Positions 12,653-25,074 of a stretch of DNA of 64,000 bases are shown here, piece by piece. How positions within the stretch are numbered: the stretch's first letter is position 1; each line of letters starts with the position of its first letter. The DNA is taken from assembly GCA_025403435.1 (NCBI GenBank), contig JAJQZP010000418.1, forward strand, positions 276,049-340,048, read 5' to 3'. The stretch comes from Artocarpus heterophyllus (lineage: Eukaryota; Streptophyta; Magnoliopsida; Rosales; Moraceae). Both the position numbers and the translations under genes were made by a program. The notes under the pieces were generated by a model, which did not search any database, was not told the origin of the DNA, and saw only the letters and a program-made list of their open reading frames with translations.

Positions 12653-15116
12653 TGTAACGTCCTTATATGGGTGTTAATAGTTTTTAATGAATTAAAATAA
12701 AAATAAAAAATAAAAGTAAAACCTCAAAAATAAAGTTTTTTGGGGCTTAAATTAAAACTCTCAAATCAAAAATAAAAATATAAACGACAATTAGATCACA
12801 GTTTAATGTAGCACCTTAAATTTAAGAATATAAACTGTCGTCATCATCATTTCAACCCTCAATGCATTTTAATACAGTCATAGAAAGTAACAATTGATGC
12901 TTACATTATCATGAAGAACATTCTTAACAATTGAAGCAGTCCCAATGTAATATAGCTACATAGCTTCCTCAATTATTTTCCTCGTAGCCACCTCACACTT
13001 AGAGAGTCCTGAAAAGATAAAAATATAAAGGAATGAGCGACAATATGCTCAGTAGGGAAAACCATTACTCACCTTTAGGTTTTTGTCATTACCACATTAA
13101 AACCTGCATGGTTAGTTAATACTCATCATTATCCAGATTATGAGATTTATTATAATAATATTCCGTAAATATTATAGTTAATCATTACCGAGTTTCATAC
13201 ATATACATATATATAACTATTACAGTTCAACACTATACTTAGGTATCCACGTTCAATAGAGTATCACTTAACTCATCGAAACTCAAATAGGCGTACTTGG
13301 CCACCCTCCAAACATTCCAAGGGTGTTCCGGTGAAGGGACATTAATCCCCGAGTCCTCACCAAGTCGATCATGTATAGTATGTTTTGGGACTTTCGACCC
13401 AAGGGAGCGTCATCACCTCCCCTTATTTTACCTTTTAGGGTATTCGTATCTAAGGACGTAACCGCCACCCTCTTCACGTCTCACCATTCCTTTATATTAA
13501 TCGTTATTTATAGAGTTAGTTTTCTTAACCATGCTTCTCAATTTACAACATATGTTAAATCATTATGTTCCTCGCTGTACAATACAAGACGAGTTCTACA
13601 TCATCATAATATAGATATAATCATATACATTCAAAATACCATATACATATCTTGTAACATAAAACAACCAAATTTTTAGTTTACCAAAACCTCAGAAAAG
13701 ATGAGTAATAGAATCCTTACCTTCCAAGCTTATCAACAATCTTTTAATCCTGAAATCAATTAACGTTAGCTTTACACTCCCTTGATCCTTGATCCTAAGG
13801 CATGCATAAGGACAATTAAAACTAAAGCACAACATATAACCACATTCATAAATAAATCATGTTTAAATTCATCTTACTAGTGTGCTATTAAAGCTTTTAT
13901 ACAAATCTCTTTTGAATACCATAGTAAACAATTTTTGTCTTAACACAATATAAAATGTATACAAGGAATCTATATATTTTAGTCCCTAATAAGATTCATC
14001 AATCACTTAGGATAATATTGGAAAGGTTGCAAGACATTAAGGAATTAGGTGGTGAGTAAAGATGGGTTCTTGGTTTAGGTTGGTAGCTGGTATAACATGA
14101 CAAACTAGCAGTATACTTTTGTAAAAAGGATAGGTTCACTATCTACAATCATCACATGAGTTAACAGGTGGTTTACTTAACATAAACGGGCAGTATATTG
14201 CCACTGGTTGGTTTACTAGTTTTCAATTTGAAAATTAAAAAAATCATAAAAAGTAAAATACAACTCCGATTTAGGCTTATGATAGCTCGTTAGAAAGCTT
14301 AGGATGTCTACTTTTTAAATATTCAAACCAATTTACAAAATTCATTTTCATTTAATCCCAAAATTTCAAGAAAGAGCCACTGCCCATAGAGGTATTACAA
14401 AGTTTAACAATATATATTTTCTGTCTACGGCATATACACTTAGACTTTATACATATATTCCAAAATAGCAACAAAACATATACTCAGGTTTAAGAACGTA
14501 AATTTGAATAATCATTGAGTATAAAAAAATTTATAAATGAAAGACTAAATTTGTTCATAAGATTCTAACTTCGGATTATGGCTAGTTGGAAGCTTGAAAT
14601 GGCTTCAAAACAGGTTCCTTAACTTCAGTATGGCTGAAATTCTTACTCAAATGGTGGTGATAGTGGCTGATTTTTATGGCTGCCTTGAAGAAGTTCTCTA
14701 AGTATTTTGCTTCAGCAAAGAAATAAGAAGAAGAATGCAGGAACCATGCAAGAAAAAGGAAAAAAAGATGAAGTCTTTGAAGAGAAGTGATAGAAGCAAT
14801 TATGGAGGAGACATGTTGGAGTATATCACAGACGAAATAAAGAAAATGAGGGTCAAGAGTAGTTGGAAAAGATATCCTCATATCTCCTCTGGAGACTTTA
14901 GCCAACATATGGCCAAAATAATATTTTTGAAATTTATTAGAAGTTCCAAGGTTTTTTAGTAAACATATAAATAAGTATATAAGAATTTTAGAAAATTTAA
15001 AAATAGATACAAATAAATATTGTGAAATGGATTTTAAGTGAAACAAATTTTTTATTGTCACACTAAAAATTAATTTAATTACCTTAATGCCCGTTAGAAG
15101 AATAACATGTGTCACA
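12653..15116 (-). repeat. 5' LTR of cargo-bearing LTR element, left copy
   Basis: About 2.46 kb. Read on minus it starts TGTGACAC (15116) and ends CGTTACA (12653), matching the LTRs at 20135-22671 and 58191-60158. Compared with them it has C-to-T type decay, for example in the terminal GGGGCGTTACA. The stretch 14580-14960 matches 58430-58740 of the right-hand LTR, including the same stop-free segment, which I take as sequence conservation rather than a gene. The flanking bases 15117-15121 are ATAGT; the partner target duplication lies outside the window. Confidence 0.9.
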
Positions 15117-15369
15117 ATAGTCTTAGTATTTTACGCTGCCCTTTTTAACATCCAGTGCTCTAGTTTTAAAATATACTTTGGTTATTTATTGTTTTATTTT
15201 GTTTTTAATACATAGTCGTCTATCCTTTCTTTCTTTTTTTTTTTTTGACGGGTCGTTTGTCCTTTCTTAAATATACATTCTTAGATCTTTTTTTAAAGAC
15301 TTTCCTATTCAGTGATGTCGTTTAAAGCTATTGCCACCCCTTTAATCTCGTTTTGAAATATAAAATTCA

Positions 15370-15850
15370 CCCCTCAATTATAACTTTTGTAACAATGTGT
15401 CCCTTAATCTTAACAAGTGATAATTGTTCCCCTAAATTTATTAAATATTAATGAAAAAGTCCTTTCTATTGAGATTTTTAATGAAAATCAAATAATAATA
15501 GACACGTTGTGTATAGTATAGGAGTATTTTGATACTCTATAATTTATAAAACCAATTTGAATTTAAAACATGATAATATTTAAAAGTTATAATTGTTAAA
15601 GAAAATAAACTAAAAACTTAAAAAAATTTAAAAGTGATAATTTTTCCTTTCACTTTTATTTGAATTTACAAAAAGAAACTAATAAAGTAATTATTCATGA
15701 CTAAATTGTTCAACAACCCTCATTATTTGTTTGACATGTGGCACATGTTCAGTTTAAAATTTCACCATAAGGAGCTTTTTAGTTAATATTTTGATATTTA
15801 AATGAGTGGATGATACATTTTGAAGATGAGGATGCACTTTATTACAAGAA
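15370..15850. repeat. Imperfect inverted repeat, MITE-like
   Basis: The segment around 15380-15470 (TTGTAACAATGTGTCCCTTA and onward) is matched in inverted orientation by about 15765-15850, with many mismatches. The middle is AT-rich with no coding capacity. This is the layout of an old foldback or Mutator-like MITE. Boundaries are approximate. The flanking 15117-15369 is plain AT-rich DNA in which I see nothing. Confidence 0.5.
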
Positions 15851-16120
15851 GGGTTATTTTCATTTTTATATCTCATCTTTTAAGGTTATCAAAACTTTAT
15901 TCCTTGTATTTTGAACTTTATTATATCTATGCCTTCAAATTTTGAATCTATGCACTTTCTTACCATTATTTGGTCAATAGTTAATTTGACCACAAAATGA
16001 CCTAAAAACCAAAAAATATATAACAAATAGAAAAGCTAAAATTTCCAAAATATGAAGGATATTTAAGTTATTTTCATGTTTATACCTAAAAATATAAGGT
16101 ATAAAAATGAAAATAACCCT
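15851..16120. repeat. Small terminal-inverted-repeat element (MITE)
   Basis: GGGTTATTTTCATTTTTATA at 15851-15870 recurs perfectly inverted at the right end (to 16120), giving a 270-bp AT-rich element. A clean target duplication is not obvious. No coding capacity, so it would be non-autonomous. Confidence 0.65.
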
Positions 16121-16314
16121 ACAATAATAATAGTGGAATGGGAGATATTTTAAGATGGTATCATTAGCTTTTTCTATTCCAATGGGTCACAGTGTTGTTT
16201 TTATCTTTTAAGTGATATCCTTACTTATAATATAGTTGTTTTTATCAAAATTCGTTTCGTATGAATGCTGTCGTTTAAGAGATAAATTACCAATTAAAAT
16301 TTTTATGCCAAAGA

Positions 16315-17395
16315 TTCTGAATTTTAACAATATTTGGCATTTTGGTCCTTACTTTAAGAATTGAGATACTTAAATCCCTAAACTTTGAATTTGTTAACAC
16401 TAACGGTCCCCATTTTAAGAATATAGATATTCAAGTTCCTAAACTTTTAATTTGTTAGCACCATTAATCTCCATCTTCTATTTATTGTTAAATGACATAA
16501 TAGATATCAATATTTTGCAGCTTTTTGTTTCTTATGTCCCGAATATATATATATATATATTATAGAAGAGTCCTCAAAAACTCTCTTTTTCTTTTTGAAG
16601 TATAAATTATTATTATTTTTGTCTAAAATAATGTTAAATGCCATAGCATAAAGTTAATTAAAATAAATAATAACAACAAAATGATTAATTATAAACCGAA
16701 AAAAAATTCACAAATATCATTAGAGAAATGGGCTATTTATTCTATCGTATTTCTAGTATGTTGGTTACAAATTACAATGATAAAAGTAAAAAAAAATAAA
16801 TAAATAACACCACAATTAGATAATCAATTATATTGTCTAATTATATGGTTTTTATTACCCTCAATTATATTAAAGATCTCTAGGATAGAAAAGTATCTAA
16901 TTGTTGCATTATATTTCTTAGTTTCATAATTTAGTACCAACTTACCTAAAATATAATAGAATGGATATTTATGAATTTCTTTTTTTGGTTTATGATTAAT
17001 CACTTTGTTGTTAGTAATTTATCGTAAAATTTATGCTAGAGAATTTAAACATTATTTGGAATTAATAGAGAAAAGTTATACCTTAAAAAAAGAGCTTTTG
17101 GGATCTTTTTGCAACATATACACACACGCAAACACACATACTTTTCTTTTAGGAACAGACACACACGTTTTTAGGACCTAAGGAATTAAAAAAACTCAAA
17201 ATATTGACATCTTTTATGCCATCTTATAACAAAAAGAAGATAAAGACTAACGGTGCCATTATATTAAGAGTTTAACAACCTAAATGTCTATATTCTTAAA
17301 ATAGAGGCTAATAATATCAACAGATTGAAAATTTGAAAAATTGAGTATCGAAATTCTTGAGAACTAAGTGTAAAGGTGTTACAAAATTTAACGAC
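16315..17395. repeat. Foldback element with long inverted ends
   Basis: About 16315-16480 (with CATTTTAAGAATATAGATAT) is matched in inverted orientation by about 17240-17395 (with CTATATTCTTAAAATAG). The arms are roughly 150 bp with mismatches. The loop carries an AT microsatellite (about 16544-16561), CA-rich runs near 17120-17165 and no open reading frame of note. Likely a decayed non-autonomous DNA transposon. Confidence 0.55.
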
Positions 17396-20134
17396 TTATG
17401 TGAAGCCCTAATATTTGGTTCCGCAAAGAACAAATCCACACAAACTCCGCATGATGTGGCGAGTATCTATTTGAGGAGTTGGAGAAGGCCTTGTTTAGTA
17501 TTATTTTGAGAATTCTTTGAAATTTTTTTATATGTTTTTGAGACAAAAATTTCAAAAGTACTATCAGCATAATTTTTAAAAAATTCTTATTTTTCAAAAT
17601 AAAATCATTTTTATCTATTTTTAAAACACTACAAAATGAACCCTTTATCTCTTGGTTATTATTCTATTTCGAAAATAATTAAAAGATAAATATAATCCAA
17701 TAACGGTACGCAGAAGGAGAAGTAACAAAAGCTAATACTCAAGAGTAAACTTAAACAGATTCAAGCAAGACAAATATTAAGCCAATTATAGTATTATTTT
17801 TTGTCCACTGCACTATAGATTATAATTTAAACAAAAATTGCACAACCGTCTCCAAATTAAATTAAAAATACAAGAAAAACACAAAATACATTTTGTATAA
17901 TTTATTTGATCAAATTACAAGACTCTTGCATGATTAAAATGCATATTTGCATTTTGATCCTGCTTTGACTTGAGTGAAAAAATTAAACTACAAGAATATT
18001 TTATGACTAGTTATAAGTTTTGTGGTAGAGTATGATTGTTATTTTTTTTTTCAGGTTTTTTTTTTTTTTTTAAGAAAGGATCGTGATGGAGTATGGTTTT
18101 ATCCTCTATCAGTGGAGAACAGTAGCAAAAGCTATTGGATTAAACATAGTCTAAAAGGATCTTCCTAATAGAATGAAAAAAAAAAACCTAATTATTTATT
18201 TCTTTTTACCTTTATTTAAAAAAAAAAAGAAAGAAAAAAAAGAATCCTCCGGTCCTCAAATTTCTCTCCCTCCTTTTACAGAAGTTCTCCTACCATAGCG
18301 TCAGCACGAAGACAGCGATCTTGCCTCCTCCGGCGGCGATCTTGCCTCCTTCGATAGCGATCTCCCTCATCCCGAAGAACAACATCTTTGCGGCTGGCGT
18401 GGCTCTGAAGATCCAGAAACATGGACCATATTATGCCAAATCTCGACGGGTTTCGCACGATTTTGGCAGAGTTGACCAACACGATGTTTTGATTTGATGT
18501 ATGGTCGACATTTAGTCACTCAACATCGTTGTTGACGACAGAGGTGCAGCAGATTGGTGAAGCACAATCCGATTTTGTCGCGACTTTTTATGGAGGTGAA
18601 TGACAGAGTTTTCGGCCAAGAACTGTCGAGAGAAATGGTGGGTTTTGATGGTCGTCGTTTTCTGATCATGGTAGTGCTGGCGGTGTCGTCACAGAGATCA
18701 AACACAATGGCGCATGAGACATGCAGCGGTAAGCGCCGCGTGTGGAGGAGCCGACGACTTAGCAATGTTGCTGTCTGATAAATTACTTTTTTTTTCTTCT
18801 TGGAAATTATTAAGTTGTTTATTGATAATTGATTTGTTTTAGGGTAAAAACTGTGAAATTAAAAGATATTTAATTCGTGAAATTAATTTGTATAATTAGT
18901 TTTTTATTTGTTGAAAATTGATTTCAGTTAAAATAGGTTTAAATATTTTGTGATTATTTTGATATTTTTCAATGTTTAATATATAATAGATGTTTTAATA
19001 TTTTTATCGCATTTAATGTGCTATGTGTGTGAGAAAATACACATGATGGTTTTATATTATAATAAATTTTTTTTCTTTTTATATATCATGTAAAAGTATT
19101 ATTTTGTTTATAATTGAAATAATAATTAGAATTGAAGAGGCTATAAATTTAAACTATTCTATGGTTTTATAGCGGTATAGAATCAAATCATTTTCCCCGT
19201 ACACCTGCCTTTTTTAAACAGGCAATACTGTACATCTCGGTGGGGTGGGCCCTATCAAGTGGGTTTCATAGTGGGACCCACCTAGTGGGTTTCATCCCAC
19301 TGAAAGGACTGGGCCACAGTCCAGTCGGGAATAAAAAGTTTTTCTTTTTAAACTAATATTGCATTTATTTACGAGGTATCCTTTGAGTGTGGCCCGGTCC
19401 GAAAAAGAAAAGTTTTTCTTTTTAAACTAATGTTATATTTATTTATGAGGAATCCTTTGAGAAACCACTCCCTTACCCACTCTCTCTTTCTAGAGATGAC
19501 ACAGGTCCTTAACTTTTTTACCCGAACCATATAGAACATCGTGCTAAAAAGGAAGAGACACTGTAATTGGCTTATTACGAAATTGCTATCATATCTTTTT
19601 CTCTAAGAATACACGCGGGAAACGAAGAGCTTTCGCTCCAAGTTTCATATATTCCTTTTCTTTCCAAGATTCAAAGAGCAGAGAGGGTTTTAACAAGTGT
19701 GAATTAGAGGAAATGCTACTCCACTATTAAAGAAACATCTGGTCATGGGTAAGTTTCTTTTTGGTAAATATGTGTTTTATGGTGTTTCAGGACAATTTGT
19801 TATGTATAAACCCACATTTTATATTTGTTTAAGGAAATATAAACCTACTTTCTAATTAAAGGGAAGATGAGTATTTTTTATATTTTTTTTTTGTTTACTG
19901 ATCATAAGTAAATAGTCCAATTCTTTTTTAATTGATTTTTAGTAACGCGTGTTTTTTTCCTTGATCCAAGGTCTTAGTTTTGGGGCATTAATTTAATATA
20001 GAAGAAAACTTATAAAGATGAGTGAAGAATAAAAAAAAATAATGAAAATTAAAAAATCAATATAATTGTTTTGAAATGGAACAAGTGGCTTTAGATTATC
20101 AATTTTACAAGAGTGTTGTACACTTAAATGGTTC
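17396..20134. other. Intergenic, AT-rich, with short repeats
   Basis: No gene that I can support. Notable pieces are a GC-richer island at about 18240-18780 containing two and a half 21-bp copies of GCGATCTTGCCTCCT-type sequence (18317-18365), and a direct duplication (19337-19392 and 19410-19463, AGTTTTTCTTTTTAAACTAA and onward). Near 19220-19300 there are short inverted GTGGGTTTCAT/GTGGGACCCAC motifs. 19480-19750 could be an untranslated leader exon of the broken FAR1-like gene downstream, since it ends at a possible splice donor (ATGGGTAAGT), but that is speculation. Confidence 0.45.
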
Positions 20135-22671
20135 TGTGACACCCGTTATTCCCCTAAGGGTATTAAGGTAATTAGATTAATTTTTAGTATATATATATAT
20201 AAAAAAAAAAAAAAAAAAAAAAAAAAATCAGAAAATATCACAAAACTCGAGACTTTCTCTCTCTTCTTTCTCTCTCTAGAATTTTCTCTCTTCCCTCAAA
20301 TATCGTCTGAGATTTCGGCATCCGTTTTCGACACCTCCCACACCAATGGGAAGCTCTCGTCAAGATGAGTCCAACGGTGTGCCGAGCAGCCCAAAACACT
20401 GCCGGAGGAGGACACACGCGCCGGTTGAAGCCGCCGAAACACAGTACTTTTCCAACGTGATTTCTTCACCGTCCGAGCACCGATCAACACGATCTTGGTG
20501 TCTATAGACTCAGCTCAATGAGTAGAACAAAATGCAGCAGGTGATGCCCCTCGATTTTGGCCGGAGAAGCCTCGTCGGAGTCGCTTCTTGCCGCCGTTGC
20601 ACCACCCTCGATCCCGCCGCCTCCGACGACGGTAATCGACACCGCCCCCACCGTTCGACTCAGACGGCGACGAGGAGTGAGAAGCGCCTTCCAATTTCAC
20701 GCCACAGCCGCCGCCCACCGGAGTTTGAAGACCGACGCCGTCCACCGCCGCAGCAACCACCGTCGCCACCGTTACCGACCTTCTTCCCCAAAATTGACTG
20801 AGGCAAAACACTCAGTGATGCACGGTGAAGCTTTCCCAACCCTCAATTTCATGAGAACTCCGCCGGAGGACCACGATCGGCCTCCGCCTTTGTGCGCCGC
20901 CGTGAGGAGCTTCGGGCTGCCGTTCTACGCAGCGGTGTGGTGCACCACCGCCACCAACATGCTCAGACAACCACGGAGAAGGAAATGCCCAAGCCAATTT
21001 GGGCCAAACGCTGGCGAAGATCCACCGCCCGAGCCACCGGTTTTGGCCGAGGATCCGCTCTTCGATTTGTGCTGATGGAGGCAAAATTGAATGAAATTGA
21101 CGTCACCATTGAACTCAGAAGGGTCGACTTAGGGGGGGTAGGCTCGAGCTCAGCCCTCAACGGAGCCAACCGCCGCCGGTCAACGGCCGGTCAACGGTGG
21201 TCAACGCCGGTCAACGGTGGTCAAAGGCCAAAATGGGATTTTGTGATCCGGACCTCCGATCGAAGATCCGAGACCGCCTCCTGACTCGTTTCGATGCTCT
21301 GGATGCAATGGTGACCTCCGTTCGAGCAAATTCCACTCCGATGAAAATCATCCGGTACCGACTGCACGCGAATCGAGGCGATTCAAACAGCAGTATCGGA
21401 GTCCAGAATGACGTTTTCAAGAATGTATGATCTCCAGGAAGCATTCCTAGCCATTCATAGTCGCTCGAGGAGCACTACAGAGGATGCTTCATAGATACAG
21501 CGAGATACAACTGGATCTGCTTTGCTTGGAGTTCAAGATCAAGGGAGTATGGAGCTAACGTTAATTGATTCCAGGATTAAGAGACTGTTGATAAGCTTGA
21601 AAGGTAGGGATTCTATTACTCATCTTTTGTGAGGTTTTTATAGAATTAAAATTGATTGTTTTGCTGCAATATATATATATATCTATGTTGAACTGATATT
21701 ATATGTGTATCACATATGAAACTATGACATGGACTCGTCTTGTATTGTACGGCGAGGAACATAATGAATTGACACATGTTATAAATTGAGAAGCATGGTT
21801 AGGAAAATTAACTCTATTAATAATGATTTAATATAGAGAAATTATGAGACATGAAAAGGGCGACGGTTACGTCCTTGGGCATGAATACCCTAAAAGGTAA
21901 AATAGGGGGAAGGTGATGACGCTTCCTTGGGTTGAAAGTCCCAGAACACACTGTACAGGAATCGATTTGGTGAGGACTCGGGGCTTGATGTCCCCTCACC
22001 GGAACACCCTTGGAATGTTTATAGGGTGATCAAGTGCGCCCATTTGGGTTTCGATGAGTTGAGTGATACTCAATTTAACATGGATACCTAGGAACAATGA
22101 TGATTGGTAATATTTGTATAAATGTGTAATTATGACACTTGGTAATGATTAACTACGGTATCCATAAGATGTGATCATAATAAACCTCATAATCTGAAAT
22201 ATGATGTGACTTACTAACCATGCAGATTTTAATGTGGTAATGATAGAGGTGAGTAATAGCTTTCTCTACTGAGCATAGTGTTGCTCATTCCCTTATGTTT
22301 ATATCTTTTCAGGACTCACTAAGTGTGAGGTGGCTACGAGAAATATAGTTGAGGAAGTGATGTAGCTATATTACATTGGGACTGCTTCAATCATTGAGAA
22401 TGTTCTTCATGATAATGTAAGCATCAATTGTTACTTTCTGTGACTGTATTATAATGTGTTGAGGGTTAAAATGATGATGACAACAGTTTATATTATTAAA
22501 TTTAAGGTGCTACATTAAAACTGTGGTTTATTTGTCGTTTATATTTTTATTTTTGAGTTGAGAGTTTTCATTTAAGTCCCGGGCAAATTTTAATCTTTAA
22601 GGTTTTACTTTTATTATTTATTTTTATTTTATCTCATTAAAAACTGTTAACCCCCATATAGGGGCGTTACA
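20135..22671 (+). mobile_element. Solo LTR of the cargo-bearing LTR family
   Basis: 2537 bp beginning TGTGACACCCG and ending GGGGCGTTACA. It is flanked by perfect 5-bp target duplications GGTTC (20130-20134 and 22672-22676), so a full element was inserted here and reduced by LTR-LTR recombination. Its 3' half (about 21540-22671) matches 59020-60158 of the right-hand LTR closely. Its 5' half differs: after a CT-rich stretch near 20250-20300 comes about 1.1 kb of GC-rich, CpG-rich sequence (20300-21450) absent from the other two LTRs. That block is free of stops over long distances in several frames on both strands, a composition effect; I see no convincing protein in it. Confidence 0.93.
21178..21225 (+). 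promoter_or_regulatory. W-box-like array inside solo LTR
   Basis: Five copies of GGTCAA within 48 bp (spacing about 8-11 bp). On the minus strand each reads TTGACC, the core W-box recognised by WRKY transcription factors. Clustered W-boxes are known to act cooperatively in defence promoters. Activity here is inferred only. Confidence 0.45.
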
Positions 22672-22979
22672 GGTTCATTCCATTATTCATCCCCTGCTTT
22701 AATACTAAATATCAATCTATGGCCAAAGGACTACCACTTCTTTTATAATTAAAGAGCAGTCTATTTTTTTTTCTTTCTTTGTTTTTTTTTTTTTCATTTA
22801 AAAAAAGAGAGCAAGTCTGACTAAAGTAAGAGAATAATTATGAATATTTTGGGGCTGCAAAGTAAGTGTGTATGAGATAGAACTTTTACACATGCCCATT
22901 AAAAAAAAAAAAAAACTGTTACATATGCATCACCTTTTTGGTCTATGTTTCTTATTTGATGACTAGTAATAGAAGCTAA

Positions 22980-24280
22980 TTGTGAATTTTTCTCTTCCAG
23001 GTATAACATTGACTTTGGATATGATTTAAACTCAACCATGGGGATTGCAATGAGGATTTGATTGATGATGTGAGAGAAAGCACTACGACCAAGAAGGACA
23101 AAAATTTAGAACCTCGTAACGGTATGGAATTTGATTCACATCAAGAGGCATATGCTTTTTTACTTAAAGTATGCTAAATTTCTTGGATTTGGCATTTCAA
23201 CAAAATCAAGTCGTAGATCAAAGATATCTAGAGAATTTATTGATGCGAAGTTTGTTTGAAAATAGATTGCAAGGCAACATTGCATGTCAAAAGAAAGCTA
23301 GACGGAAAATGGTATGTCCTTAATTTTGTTAAAGAGAATAACCATGAACTTTACCCTGCTCAGGCCCATTATTTCCCATGTCATAGGAAAATTAATTCTC
23401 CCTACAAGCACAACATTAACACTCCGCATAGTGTTGGAGTATGCACAAGAAAAATTTTATCTGCATTGGCTAAGCAACATGGTGGACATGAGAATATTGG
23501 GTTGACATAATAAATTATCTAGACAAGAAGAAGCGTCTAGCTCTAGCAATGGGTGATGCTAAAGCCATCCTTGAGCTCTTTATAATCCGAATTTTTTCTA
23601 TGCAATTGATTTAGATGAAGAACAACGTTAAAAAAAAAAAATGTGTTCTAGGTGGATGCAACAGGTCGAGAAGACTATAAGATTTTTGGAGATGTGGTTT
23701 CCTTTGACACAACTTACATAACCAACAAGTATAAAATGCCATTTGCTCCATTTATTGGAGTGAACAACATTTACAATCTGACTTAATTGGATGTGCATTA
23801 CTTGGAGATGAGACGACATCAACTTTTACTTGGTTAATGCAAACATGGGCTAGAGCAATGGGTGAAAAAGCTTGGGCATGTATTAAAGAAGAATGAAAGA
23901 TTCATGGTAGTATTCAATTATTGTATTTATGATTCGTGGACATTAGATGAGTCTCAAAATAGGTGGTGGAACATGATTGAAAGTTTTGAACTTAAAGGAA
24001 ATGAGTGGCTTGAATCTTTGTTTGAATATCGTAGGAATTGGATTCCCACTTACATGAGGGATACTCTTTTTGCAGGAATGTCTATGAATCAACGATCAGA
24101 AAGTATAAATTCGTTTGTTGATAAGTACGTGAGCAAAAAAACTTCATTGAAGGATTTGGTTGAACAATACCAAGTGGCTTTGCAAGATAGACATACAAAG
24201 GAAGTTCAAGCAGATTTTAGTAGTTGGCATGAGAAACAAATGTCTATCATTTATATATTGGCTCTAAGGTTTCATTAATT
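22980..24280 (+). pseudogene. FAR1-related sequence (FRS) pseudogene
   Basis: FAR1/FRS proteins are transcription factors derived from Mutator-like transposases. Here the N-terminal WRKY-GCM1-type zinc-finger region is recognisable (NGMEFDSHQEAYAF near 23123, then YAKFLGFGISTKSSRRSK and IDAKFV after a frameshift near 23160). A stop and an apparent deletion precede CKATLHVKRKLDGKWYVLNF (about 23268). The MULE transposase domain follows with further shifts ([20 protein letters not shown] near 23688, then GDETTSTFTWLMQTWARAMG). Last comes an open stretch at 23862-24278 with NRWWNMIESFELKGNEWLES and MNQRSESINSFVDKYV. Several frameshifts and the missing C-terminal SWIM finger make it a dead copy. 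A splice acceptor-like TTCCAG precedes it at about 23000. Confidence 0.85.
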
Positions 24281-24739
24281 TAATTTAATTTGGTTTTGAT
24301 GATAACAGAACAATTTTTATTTATATTATTCAAAATGGCCAAGGAATTTTTTTGAGTATTGCTAGGCTTAAACTTGTTGCAAATTATATAAGAGCAATTC
24401 AATTCTCAAGAAGGATAAAGTACTGGAGGCAATGGAGATCATGAAGAAGAAGAAGAAGACTAAGAAGACATTGAAGACTCAAGCTTCTTAGATTTATTTT
24501 TATGTCTTCCATGTAAGTGTGAAATGTTTTTTAGTTAGTATGAATTATGCAAGCTCAAATCACACACACTTGCTTTACAAAGATTCAAAAATTTGCGTAA
24601 GTTTCAATTGTATAATTTTCAAACTAATTTTCAAAAATAAAAAATTATTATTAATCTTTTGAAAAATATATTTTTTGAAAGTGTTTGAATAGCAGTTTGA
24701 CACTTGTTTTTAAGTTGCAATTACTTCACTCTTTCAAAG

Positions 24740-25072
24740 TTTTACAAAACCTGTAATTTTTGAACAAGTTCTTGAAGTGGCGGCATCCCGTCACTTCCAC
24801 AACATCAAACTGAAGAAGACAACAATCAATTAGAAGCACCGCTACAAGTGATAGTTGGAAGACCACTTGACTCTTCACTAGAAACATCACCAAGGAAAAC
24901 AAGACCTTTGTCAGAGATCTACTAGACATTGCAACTCGGCAATCTTCTAACCAGAAAATTTGAAGCAGTTTCAGAACGAGAAGTACAGACAAAAGTGCTA
25001 CCAAGAGCCAAGTTCGAATTACTGCAAGACATGACCGGAGTTGTAGAAATACGCATCAAAGAGAAGTGATGG
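24740..25072 (+). pseudogene. Internally deleted copia pol remnant
   Basis: A reading frame with TSPRKTRPLSEIY resembles the integrase-to-RT linker of copia polyproteins. It is followed after one stop by VQTKVLPRAKFELLQDMTGV, resembling the extreme C-terminus of copia RNase H (normally TKALP.AKFE.L...LGV). The reverse transcriptase and nearly all RNase H between them are missing. Identification is from motif memory and is moderate. Confidence 0.55.
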
Positions 25073-25074
25073 AA

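Noticed and set aside
14582..15115. 177-codon minus-strand frame in the left LTR, with a partly matching frame at 58481-58711
   Set aside because: Both lie inside LTRs and are read in LTR orientation; the similarity is simply LTR homology and the frame is not fully kept. Not called as a gene without expression data.
18554..18778. Small frame in a GC-richer island
   Set aside because: No recognisable motif, no paralogue in the window, open frames on both strands; composition explains it.
20515..21445. Overlapping open frames on both strands in the solo LTR
   Set aside because: They reflect GC-rich, stop-poor composition; no domain or motif is recognisable and no frame is shared with the other LTR copies.
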